A DNA stretch of 5,270 nt from Bacteroides ovatus (GTDB lineage Bacteria > Bacteroidota > Bacteroidia > Bacteroidales > Bacteroidaceae), in NCBI GenBank assembly GCA_030844565.1, contig JAUUNK010000303.1, positions 1-5,270 on the forward strand, read 5' to 3'. The notes under the pieces are model-generated. The model did not search any database. It was given only the letters and a program-made list of their open reading frames with translations, and was not told the DNA's origin. Position numbers and translations under genes: made by a program. Shown here in pieces: positions 1 to 5,270 of the stretch. The first letter of the stretch is position 1. Each line of letters begins with the position of its first letter.

Positions 1-456
1 TATGCACGAGGGATGGCTTTTATTGATCTGGCGTACCTAACCAAAGAGAATATTCAAGGAGAATATATTATTTACCGACGCCATAAGACCGGACAAGAAC
101 TTAGCATAAAACTAGAAATATGCTTAAAAACTATTATTGATAGATACTCTCATTACAGTAACGGAACTTTCTTATTTCCTGTTTTATCAGAAAGTACACA
201 GAATTATGATAGTGCCTTGAGACTTCATAATATTCATTTAAAGAAAATCTCCGGCTTCATGGGACTTCCCAAACCTTTGACTTCATACGTGGCGCGCCAT
301 AGTTGGGCTACACTAGCCAAGAAAAAAGGTATATCTACACAAATCATCAGTGAAAGTATGGGACATAATAGCGAAAAGACAACCCGAATATATCTCTCAT
401 CTCTTGACAGGTCCGTGATTGATGATGCTAATGCCAAACTGATTTCCGGTATATAA
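1..456 (+). CDS. Tyrosine site-specific recombinase (DNA invertase type), C-terminal part
   Basis: This is the 3' part of a tyrosine recombinase; the frame is open from base 1, so the ATG at 13 is internal and the real start lies outside the window. Visible catalytic elements are Arg I in ARGM (codon 7-9), Lys in RRHKTGQ (85-87), the box YVARHSWA (Arg II at 295-297, followed by His), His in MGHNS (364-366) and the nucleophile Tyr in TRIYLSS (391-393). Arg II is preceded by Tyr where the general family has His (HxxR); I recall this as usual in Bacteroides recombinases. The active-site half is therefore intact. Family knowledge: such enzymes cut and rejoin DNA through a 3'-phosphotyrosine, and in Bacteroides they often invert neighbouring promoters. 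The stop is 76 bp before the left repeat of an inverted-repeat pair, which makes this gene the likely invertase of that cassette. It could instead act elsewhere in the genome; the family call is firm, the substrate is inferred. Confidence 0.93.
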   Translation, partial: YARGMAFIDLAYLTKENIQGEYIIYRRHKTGQELSIKLEICLKTIIDRYSHYSNGTFLFPVLSESTQNYDSALRLHNIHLKKISGFMGLPKPLTSYVARHSWATLAKKKGISTQIISESMGHNSEKTTRIYLSSLDRSVIDDANAKLISGI

Positions 457-532
457 GAATATATGCAGGACTGCAAGATGGAATTAAAGTCTATGCATAA
501 TCAATTGATTTACAAATTATTGTTCACTGCAA

Positions 533-562
533 TTCTTTCTCTTCAAAAGAGACGGAATAAAA
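533..562 (+). repeat. Left inverted repeat of the invertible cassette (30 bp)
   Basis: The sequence begins TTCTTTCTCTTC and ends GACGGAATAAAA. It is an exact reverse complement of 769-798; the flanking bases (532 with 799, 563 with 768) no longer pair. Inside it, TTCTTTCTC (533-541) and GAGACGGAA (549-557) are an imperfect dyad (7 of 9 complementary) around the 7-bp spacer TTCAAAA (542-548). This matches the arm-spacer-arm form of a tyrosine recombinase core site. Confidence 0.93.
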
Positions 563-668
563 TATTTATTTGCAAAATAAACAATTTAAATCTTTACTCG
601 CAAGTATTTCTCAAACAATATTTAAGCTATATTCAAAATAATCAGATCACTATGAATTCAAGCTACCG

Positions 669-700
669 CAAATATATTTACCCATATTTCACAAATAAAA
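669..700 (-). promoter_or_regulatory. Candidate Bacteroides-type promoter inside the cassette, pointing left
   Basis: On the minus strand, TATATTTG (676 to 669) matches the Bacteroides -7 consensus TAnnTTTG fully, the only full match I found inside the cassette on either strand. Upstream on the same strand there is TTTG at 695-692 with a short 15-bp gap, or TTTT at 700-697 with a 20-bp gap, which is closer to normal -33 spacing. As sequenced it would read toward the recombinase 3' end, away from the fimbrial genes. After inversion between the repeats the -7 box would lie at 655-662 on the + strand, about 230 bp before the DUF3575 start. Weaker minus-strand candidates are TTATTTTG at 641-634 and at 580-573. 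The promoter is predicted from motifs only. Confidence 0.5.
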
Positions 701-768
701 GGAACTTTCCGTCAGCCAAGCGCACAACTACACATCTAATTATAAGACGATTACGCACATAATACAAG

Positions 769-798
769 TTTTATTCCGTCTCTTTTGAAGAGAAAGAA
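769..798 (-). repeat. Right inverted repeat of the invertible cassette (30 bp)
   Basis: Exact reverse complement of 533-562, lying 96 bp before the DUF3575 start codon. On the + strand it contains TTTG (784-787), which could act as a -33 element in either orientation of the cassette, but the only partner downstream is the imperfect TACATTTT at 810-817 with a 22-bp gap. Confidence 0.93.
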
Positions 799-894
799 CA
801 GATAGATATTACATTTTTTTCAATTAACGAAACAAACTGGCAAATAGTACAAACTTAAAAACACACATACAAAAATAATCAACAAGTAAATATA

Positions 895-1482
895 ATGAAA
901 ATAAGAAGTATTTTCACCCTCCTCATCCTAACCCTCCTCGTTTCATACTCGAGAGCGCAGGATATAGCCATAAAAACAAATTTACTTTACGGAGGTTATA
1001 CCTATACCCCGAATCTTAGTCTTGAAATAGGTTTGGGTAAAAGAAGCACACTCGATTTAGGCGGCGGCTATAATCCCTGGAATCTTGACGGAACGGCTGA
1101 AAACAACAAAAAACTAGTCCACTGGCTAGGCGAAATAGAATATCGTTACTGGCTATGCCAACGCTTCTCCGGACACTTTCTCGGAGTGCACGTTCTCGGT
1201 AGCCAATATAATATTGCGCAACAGGATTTGCCACTCATATTCGGTAAAGGTTCTAAAGAATACCGCTTCGAAGGCTATGGCTACGGAGGGGGAATTTCAT
1301 ACGGCTACAACTTCTTTCTAGGCATACGATGGAGTATTGAAGCCAATCTAGGAATCGGATATGCACGCTTGCACTATGACAAGTACAAATGCCAAAAGTG
1401 CGGCGAAAAGATCGGAACAGAAAGCAGAAATTATTTCGGTCCTACGAAAGCAGGAATATCACTGATATATTACCTTAAATAG
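895..1482 (+). CDS. DUF3575 family secreted / outer-membrane protein, first gene of the fimbrial operon
   Basis: This 195-residue protein has a classical signal peptide (hydrophobic residues 5-17, likely cleaved after SRA near residue 21) and no lipobox. The mature part carries the DUF3575 pattern: AIKTNLLYGGYTYTPNLSLE (25-44), GGGYNPWN (56-63), HWLGEIEYRYWLC (76-88), and the ending FGPTKAGISLIYYLK. Alternating hydrophobic strands, many Gly and Tyr residues, and a final aromatic strand suggest a small outer-membrane beta-barrel; this is inference. Cysteines are C88 and the pair C166/C169 in KCQKCGEK. In Bacteroidales this family is commonly encoded at the head of fimbrillin operons, but its biochemical role is not established. 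The start is supported by the signal peptide and an A/T-rich leader. The next gene begins 10 bp after the stop, so the two are very likely co-transcribed, with transcription probably depending on the upstream switch. Confidence 0.9.
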   Translation: MKIRSIFTLLILTLLVSYSRAQDIAIKTNLLYGGYTYTPNLSLEIGLGKRSTLDLGGGYNPWNLDGTAENNKKLVHWLGEIEYRYWLCQRFSGHFLGVHVLGSQYNIAQQDLPLIFGKGSKEYRFEGYGYGGGISYGYNFFLGIRWSIEANLGIGYARLHYDKYKCQKCGEKIGTESRNYFGPTKAGISLIYYLK

Positions 1483-1492
1483 ACAAACAAAC

Positions 1493-3040
1493 ATGAAAAG
1501 ACAATATATGCTATTCGTCATCGTGTTGTTGTTCTGCACGAACACATCAGCACAGCAAAAAGAGTATTCCGGGAAAATACACGTCACGACGCTGTCCCTG
1601 CAACAAGAAGGGGATTCAGTGTACGTGAAACTCTCTTTCGACATTTCCGGGGTAAACGTAGATTCACGTCGTTCGATCAGCCTGGTTCCCGCTCTGGTAG
1701 CGGCAGGCGACAGACTGGACCTGCCCGAAGTAGTCGTCAAAGGACGTGAAAACTATAACGTGTACCGACGGGAAACCGCCTTGATGAGCAACCGGGAAAA
1801 AGCGGCGTATGCCGCAGAAGCTCCGTATGCAGTCGTCCCCGGATTCAAATCGGGGAACGCAAAAACAATTGCATACAGCGTAGCCGTGAAATACAATCCG
1901 TGGATGGCGGACGCAAAGCTGGATATGTATGAAGACCTTTGCGGCTGCGGCAATCCTGCGCGGAGGATAGGCATCACCATGCTTGCCAACCGTATAACGC
2001 TAGAGAAAATAATAGAGCCGTACGAAATAACTCCCAGCATGGCATACGTGCAACCTGTCGTCGAACCGGTAAAGAGACGCGAAATCATCAGCGAGGCTTT
2101 TCTGGATTTCGTTGTAAACAAGACCGACATCCGCCCCGATTACATGAATAATCCGCAGGAACTGAAGAAAGTCACCGACCTCGTTGCCGGGATAAAAGAC
2201 GACCCGGACGTCACAGTCCGCGCGATCAACGTAATCGGCTACGCTTCACCGGAAGGCTTGCTGTCCAACAATCAACGGTTGTCCGAAGGCCGGGCCAAAG
2301 CACTGACCGATTATTTGGCTTCACAATTCGATTATCCGCGGAGTTTATACCAAGTCGCTTTCGGAGGTGAGAACTGGGACGGACTCAAAGAATGTGTAGA
2401 GGCGTCCCAAATGCCGTATCGTAAAGAAGTATTGGAGTTCATCGGGTCTTTCCCGGCCGAATGTGACTATGCTGCCCAAGTGAGGCGCAAAAAAACATTG
2501 ATGAACCTAAAAGGCGGCGAGCCATACAGATACATCATCCGGGAGTTCTGCCCCTTGCTTCGCAAAGCGATTTGTAAGATTGACTTTGACGTCAGAAATT
2601 TCAGCATCGAACAGGCTAAAGAGGTGTTCAAAAGCCGTCCGCAAAACCTTAGCTTGAATGAGATGTTCCTTGTTGCCAACACCTACGAAAAGGGATCACA
2701 AGAGTTTATCGACCTGTTCGAAACTGCCGTGAAGCTATATCCCGACGACGTGACCGCCAATCTGAATGCAGCAGCAACCGCGTTGTCACGCAAAGATACG
2801 GTCTACGCCAAACGATATTTGAATAAAATAGAAAAATCACTCGATATCCCCGAATACCACAACACAATGGGAGTACTGGAAATGCTTTGCGGCAACTATG
2901 ACAAAGCAGCATCACACCTGAACAAAGCAACGGAAGCCGGACTGCCGGAAGCCAAACAAAATCTGGCAGAAATGACAAAGAAACAGGAGAATACCATTCT
3001 TATCAGGCAACAACAGTCAAAGAAAAAACAGCAGAGATAA
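1493..3040 (+). CDS. DUF3868 / OmpA-like / TPR protein of the fimbrial operon
   Basis: This 515-residue protein begins with a Sec signal peptide (residues 1-20, ending TSA before QQ). Residues about 21-110 resemble DUF3868, a domain typical of Bacteroidales fimbrial operons. Residues about 200-290 form an OmpA C-terminal-like domain: GYASPEG (249-255) followed by N260-xx-L263-S264-xx-R267-A268-xx-L271, the NxxLSxxRAxx(V/L) signature. Compared with E. coli OmpA, the peptidoglycan-binding Arg is kept (R267), but the partner Asp of GYTD is Ser252. Residues about 385-490 are helical and TPR-like (for example LYPDDVTANLNAAATAL and GNYDKAASHLNKATEAG), and the tail is rich in Gln and Lys. The likely location is the periplasm or the inner face of the outer membrane, where it could link the fimbrial apparatus to the wall; that role is inferred. 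It sits 10 bp after the DUF3575 gene, and a 194-bp spacer follows before the fimbrillin gene. Confidence 0.88.
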   Translation: MKRQYMLFVIVLLFCTNTSAQQKEYSGKIHVTTLSLQQEGDSVYVKLSFDISGVNVDSRRSISLVPALVAAGDRLDLPEVVVKGRENYNVYRRETALMSNREKAAYAAEAPYAVVPGFKSGNAKTIAYSVAVKYNPWMADAKLDMYEDLCGCGNPARRIGITMLANRITLEKIIEPYEITPSMAYVQPVVEPVKRREIISEAFLDFVVNKTDIRPDYMNNPQELKKVTDLVAGIKDDPDVTVRAINVIGYASPEGLLSNNQRLSEGRAKALTDYLASQFDYPRSLYQVAFGGENWDGLKECVEASQMPYRKEVLEFIGSFPAECDYAAQVRRKKTLMNLKGGEPYRYIIREFCPLLRKAICKIDFDVRNFSIEQAKEVFKSRPQNLSLNEMFLVANTYEKGSQEFIDLFETAVKLYPDDVTANLNAAATALSRKDTVYAKRYLNKIEKSLDIPEYHNTMGVLEMLCGNYDKAASHLNKATEAGLPEAKQNLAEMTKKQENTILIRQQQSKKKQQR

Positions 3041-3142
3041 ACAATAAAAATTAATAACAGAGATAAATAACTGATTTATAAACACTTTAAAAAGACAGGA
3101 AAGCATAACAAAAAACAACCTCCTACAGGTAAGCATTCACCT

Positions 3143-3167
3143 ATAGTTTGTTTAGGGACCAAACTAT
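3143..3167 (+). other. Intercistronic hairpin upstream of the fimbrillin gene
   Basis: ATAGTTTG (3143-3150) and CAAACTAT (3160-3167) are perfect 8-bp complementary arms around a 9-nt loop. It lies in the 194-bp spacer (3041-3234) between the OmpA-like gene and the fimbrillin gene, 67 bp before the fimbrillin ATG. No T-run follows, so it is not an ordinary intrinsic terminator. It could be an RNA processing or stability element raising fimbrillin mRNA over the upstream genes, or an operator-like dyad. The sequence TATAGTTTG at 3142-3150 resembles a -7 box but its spacing is one base too long, so a separate fimbrillin promoter is only a weak possibility. A direct repeat CAAAAGCT (3181-3188, 3193-3200) is also present downstream. 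Confidence 0.45.
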
Positions 3168-3234
3168 CAAACGGGCAAAACAAAAGCTAAAGCAAAAGCT
3201 GACGCAATTATTAAACATTTTATTTATAAAAACA

Positions 3235-4581
3235 ATGAAGAAAATTATTTTCATGGCTTTATTCGCCGCCACTCTCTCCGCTTGCTCCAATGAGAACAAC
3301 GAGGTGACCCAAGAAACAACGAACCTGAAATCACTCGATTTTTCTTTTGATGTCGCTACTCCTAAAACGAGAATGAGCGATGACGAAGTGACCACAGCAA
3401 TAACAGCGGTCAGAAGCAATATTCAAAACATTACCATCGAGTATTTCAACGCATCCGATGCTTCGCTTGGCACGTATGACTTTACACCCGAGCAGGTAGC
3501 TACGGCAAAAGGTGACGACCAGACTGCCGCTGCTGCAGGCCGCAAACCCGTTAATATTAGCAACATTCCCAGCGCTACGACTAAAGTGAACGTTTATATG
3601 AACGTTGATAAGAGCGCTGCCGACATCAATGACTTGCAGATAGGATACACGAAGATGGAATATCGTGGTACACCTGAAGATATCACATTGAAAACACCAG
3701 GAGGGGAAAGAACAGACGGCAGCACGAACGACCTTTACAGTGTCGAAGTTTCCGTGGCGCCTGTATTGTCACGTTTCGAGTTTCACGGCAAGGCATCAGA
3801 CATTAAGGTGAATAGTTCAGCAAGCGGTACACTACCAAGCGGAGTTGAAAACGGAACAAAAGACCAGGCTAAAGCCCATGTAAGCGATGCCACAATTACA
3901 GCGGCAGAGAAAGCCGCTCAAGAAGCGTGGAGAAAAGAAAATCCGGGAGTTGCGGATCCTTCGACATGGAGCTTCACATACACTGTCACGTATGAATACG
4001 ATGCTGCATACACGATTGAAAGTATTGACGAATATTATATGAATAATATACCTCTCACCAAAGATGGAGATTTAGTCTTAAATGCCAACGACGGTGCAGG
4101 TAACTGGAACGATGCTGCTAAGGATAAATATAAAGTAGATGGTGATATGGAAAAAATGTTCGATACCACTGTAGAAGCAGACAAAGTTATCGCATACAAT
4201 TTATTCCCTCAAACAGCGACAAACGGCACGTCCGCCAGTACCACCGATGTAAAAACAAGTATGCCGCACTTCGTTCTGAAACTTACCACTAAAGCAAACG
4301 GTACAACCCCCCCCCGCTGGCTGACAATCCGTGCACTGAAAGCTGCGGATGCATTGGTTACCTCTTTCGACGCCGGCAAAGTATACGTACTGAATGCCGC
4401 CGATATTAATATTAATCAATATTCCGCCAAGCTGAAAGTTACCGCTAACAGTACAGCTGGTCCTGAAATACCGGAACCCGTAGACCCGACAGATCCGAAC
4501 CCGGAACCGGTAGGCAAAGACCTCGACGTTCTTGTCAAGATCACCGAGTGGACCATTGTCAACGTGAAACCCGAGTGGTAA
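3235..4581 (+). CDS. FimA/Mfa-like major fimbrillin lipoprotein precursor
   Basis: This 448-residue protein has a lipoprotein signal peptide MKKIIFMALFAATLSAC with lipobox LSAC (Cys17), which decides the start at 3235. The same frame is open back to a TTG at 3148, but that would place 29 charged residues before the signal peptide, so it is rejected. An acidic/Asn-rich stretch follows Cys17, then a strand and the Thr-Arg site PKTR (R46). In type V pili of the P. gingivalis FimA/Mfa1 kind, Arg-directed cleavage at such a place matures the subunit and allows strand exchange; cleavage here is inferred. The body is rich in Thr, Ala, Asp and beta strands, with a family-like segment AYNLFPQTA near 321-329. 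A Pro-rich linker (PEPVDPTDPNPEPVG, 413-427) leads to a final strand, VLVKITEWTIVNVKPEW. It is probably the fimbrial shaft subunit, secreted as a lipoprotein and polymerised on the outer surface. A nine-C run at 4307-4315 makes the gene prone to frameshift. Confidence 0.85.
   Translation: MKKIIFMALFAATLSACSNENNEVTQETTNLKSLDFSFDVATPKTRMSDDEVTTAITAVRSNIQNITIEYFNASDASLGTYDFTPEQVATAKGDDQTAAAAGRKPVNISNIPSATTKVNVYMNVDKSAADINDLQIGYTKMEYRGTPEDITLKTPGGERTDGSTNDLYSVEVSVAPVLSRFEFHGKASDIKVNSSASGTLPSGVENGTKDQAKAHVSDATITAAEKAAQEAWRKENPGVADPSTWSFTYTVTYEYDAAYTIESIDEYYMNNIPLTKDGDLVLNANDGAGNWNDAAKDKYKVDGDMEKMFDTTVEADKVIAYNLFPQTATNGTSASTTDVKTSMPHFVLKLTTKANGTTPPRWLTIRALKAADALVTSFDAGKVYVLNAADININQYSAKLKVTANSTAGPEIPEPVDPTDPNPEPVGKDLDVLVKITEWTIVNVKPEW
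4307..4315 (+). repeat. Homopolymeric C9 tract inside the fimbrillin gene
   Basis: Nine consecutive C residues encode part of Thr-Thr-Pro-Pro-Arg around residues 358-361. Losing one C gives a TGA at 4322-4324 almost at once; gaining one C gives a TAA at 4407-4409. Either event removes the Pro-rich linker and the C-terminal strand. Runs of this length are established sites of slipped-strand mispairing in surface-protein genes of other bacteria. In this sequence the gene is in frame. A sequencing error in run length is possible, but the open frame on both sides supports nine. Confidence 0.9.
4471..4513 (+). repeat. Short in-frame direct repeat in the fimbrillin Pro-rich linker
   Basis: CCGGAACCCGTAG (4471-4483) and CCGGAACCGGTAG (4501-4513) match at 12 of 13 bases. 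They begin exactly 30 bp (10 codons) apart, each encoding Pro-Glu-Pro-Val. Recombination or slippage between them would change linker length by ten residues without breaking the frame. Confidence 0.7.
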
Positions 4582-4620
4582 TTACGACCATTACCGGACG
4601 TTAAACGACGCATAAAAAAG

Positions 4621-4665
4621 GGGGGACGTGGCTGATTACCACTTCCCTTCACGAAGCCGTCTCCC
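4621..4665. other. Imperfect stem-loop with A6G6 tract between the two lipoprotein genes
   Basis: GGGGGAC (4621-4627) plus GGCT (4630-4633) pair with AGCCGTCTCCC (4655-4665), with a GT bulge, one G-T pair and a 21-nt loop. On the + strand no T-run follows. On the minus strand the stem is followed by CCCCCC and then TTTTTT (complement of the A6G6 tract at 4614-4625), so it has the form of an intrinsic terminator for leftward transcription. Its role on the sense transcript could be mRNA stabilisation or partial attenuation of the next gene. The structure was judged by eye, without energy calculation. Confidence 0.4.
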
Positions 4666-4696
4666 TTCCCCCGGAAAGAATGACGGCAACGGGTGA

Positions 4697-4718
4697 TAAC
4701 CGCACCCTGTAACGGTTA
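4697..4718 (+). other. Small dyad in the leader of the second lipoprotein gene
   Basis: TAACCG (4697-4702) and CGGTTA (4713-4718) form a 6-bp stem with a 10-nt loop, 29 bp before the ATG. A T6 run lies at 4731-4736, but 12 bases after the stem, too far for a standard intrinsic terminator. It may be a leader hairpin or chance. Confidence 0.25.
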
Positions 4719-4747
4719 GTATGAGATTCATTTTTTGATGCAGAATT

Positions 4748-5270
4748 ATGAGAAAAGTCTTTTTCGTAGGGTTGATTGCCATGCTGACAGGTTGTAGCCA
4801 GGAGAGCCGCGTTTCTTCGCCGGAAGACTCCGGTATCGAGCTACAAATTAATTTATCGTTAGGCAGCGTCTCCACCAGAGCCGTAGATGACCCTATCACC
4901 GGCAACGACGGAGAGGGATATGTATTGCCTTTCACAGAGGTAAAAACGCTGAAAGTCGATTTATATAAATCTCTTGAAGCCGCCCCCATATTCACCTATA
5001 CAGCCACCGATGCAGAGATTGCTGGCATCAGGAATACCGCCACCGGAAAGTTGGCAAGACTCTCCATACCCAAGATTCCGGTAACAACCCAATACGTGAA
5101 AGTGACGATAAACCGGTTTAAAGAGGAGAATCCGCTTATCAACCAGTTACAGGTGAGCAGCCAGGACGACCCGCCCGCCCCTACCATGAACCGGACAGAG
5201 ATTCCTTACGAAGGAGTTACCAAAGAAATTATCGTCATCCCCGAGGAATCGGACCCTTTCTCCGTCAAGG
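4748..5270 (+). CDS. Second fimbrial-subunit-like lipoprotein, N-terminal part (runs off the window)
   Basis: An open frame of 174 codons starts at ATG 4748 and continues without a stop to the window edge. The N-terminus MRKVFFVGLIAMLTGC is a lipoprotein signal with lipobox LTGC (Cys16), which fixes the start; the in-frame ATG at 4721 is cut off by a TGA after five codons. After Cys16 comes a polar stretch, a strand (IELQINLSLG, 30-39) and the site VSTRAVDD with R44. This parallels the preceding fimbrillin (Cys17, R46), so it looks like another type V pilus precursor cleaved after Arg. Later segments such as VKTLKVDLYKS and YVKVTINRF are beta-strand-like and resemble FimA/Mfa-like N-terminal domains. 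It could be a minor, accessory or tip subunit; the C-terminal half, which would decide this, is missing. It follows the fimbrillin gene on the same strand after a 166-bp structured spacer and is probably in the same operon. Confidence 0.75.
   Translation, partial: MRKVFFVGLIAMLTGCSQESRVSSPEDSGIELQINLSLGSVSTRAVDDPITGNDGEGYVLPFTEVKTLKVDLYKSLEAAPIFTYTATDAEIAGIRNTATGKLARLSIPKIPVTTQYVKVTINRFKEENPLINQLQVSSQDDPPAPTMNRTEIPYEGVTKEIIVIPEESDPFSVK

Larger units (their letters stand above)
533..798. other. Probable invertible DNA cassette (promoter switch)
   Basis: A 206-bp AT-rich core (563-768) is bounded by perfect 30-bp inverted repeats, directly downstream of a tyrosine recombinase gene and upstream of a fimbrial operon. 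That arrangement is the established layout of phase-variable promoters in Bacteroides. No convincing gene lies inside: a 99-codon open frame (463-762) crosses the left repeat, has no recognisable family features and would be broken by inversion. The core holds a minus-strand promoter-like element and no full TAnnTTTG match on the + strand, so it reads as a switch whose promoter currently points away from the operon. Inversion is inferred; only the repeats and their context are seen. Confidence 0.85.

Noticed and set aside
463..762. A 99-codon open frame on the + strand across the left repeat and most of the cassette
   Set aside because: It spans an inverted repeat, would be destroyed by inversion, has low-complexity AT-rich composition and shows no signal peptide, domain or family motif.
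784..817. Possible fixed + strand promoter: TTTG (784-787) and TACATTTT (810-817)
   Set aside because: The -7 box lacks the final G and the gap is 22 bp, longer than usual. It is not excluded as a weak basal promoter, but is too poor to annotate.
1753..2130. Minus-strand open frame of 125 codons inside the DUF3868/OmpA-like gene
   Set aside because: It is a shadow of the well-supported + strand gene; its sequence shows no family features. The same applies to the other antisense frames over 1016-3419 and 4201-5187.
3148..3234. Upstream TTG start extending the fimbrillin by 29 residues
   Set aside because: It would put a Lys/Gln-rich segment ahead of a clear lipoprotein signal peptide; the ATG at 3235 is the sensible start.
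4680..4712. Ten-codon leader ORF (MTATGDNRTL) before the second lipoprotein gene, overlapping a dyad
   Set aside because: GGAAAG lies only one base from its ATG, too close for a ribosome site, and nothing in the peptide suggests an attenuator.

Overview
The window looks like a phase-variable type V (FimA/Mfa-like) fimbria locus from a Bacteroidales gut bacterium, most likely Bacteroides or a close relative. The reasons are the protein families present (a Bacteroides-type tyrosine recombinase, a DUF3575 protein, a DUF3868/OmpA-like protein and lipoprotein fimbrillins), the A/T-rich leaders without strong Shine-Dalgarno sequences, and promoter-like elements of the Bacteroides TTTG / TAnnTTTG type. 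The species cannot be fixed from sequence reading alone.

Layout, left to right, all genes on the + strand. Positions 1-456 hold the C-terminal catalytic part of a tyrosine site-specific recombinase; its start lies outside the window. Positions 457-894 form a 438-base, AT-rich gap with no convincing gene. In it sits a 266-bp invertible-type cassette bounded by perfect 30-bp inverted repeats (533-562 and 769-798). Then come a DUF3575 secreted/outer-membrane protein (895-1482), a DUF3868-OmpA-like-TPR protein (1493-3040, only 10 bp after the previous stop), a 194-bp spacer with a hairpin, a major-fimbrillin-like lipoprotein (3235-4581), a 166-bp structured spacer, and the first 174 codons of a second fimbrial-subunit-like lipoprotein (4748 to the window end).

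Proposed working model (inference): the recombinase inverts the 266-bp cassette and so turns a promoter inside it toward or away from the fimbrial operon. The best Bacteroides-type -7 element in the cassette (TATATTTG) lies on the minus strand and points at the recombinase, so the operon appears to be in the OFF orientation in this sequence. The DUF3575 and DUF3868/OmpA-like proteins probably serve the envelope or assembly side of fimbria biogenesis. The two lipoproteins look like precursors of structural subunits, each with a lipobox and a Thr-Arg site suited to Arg-directed maturation.

A possible second switch lies inside the fimbrillin gene. A run of nine C at 4307-4315 would, by slippage of one base either way, truncate the protein before its C-terminal strand. 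DNA inversion (whole operon) plus homopolymer slippage (a single subunit) would give two layers of variation. This is the most interesting hypothesis from the window.
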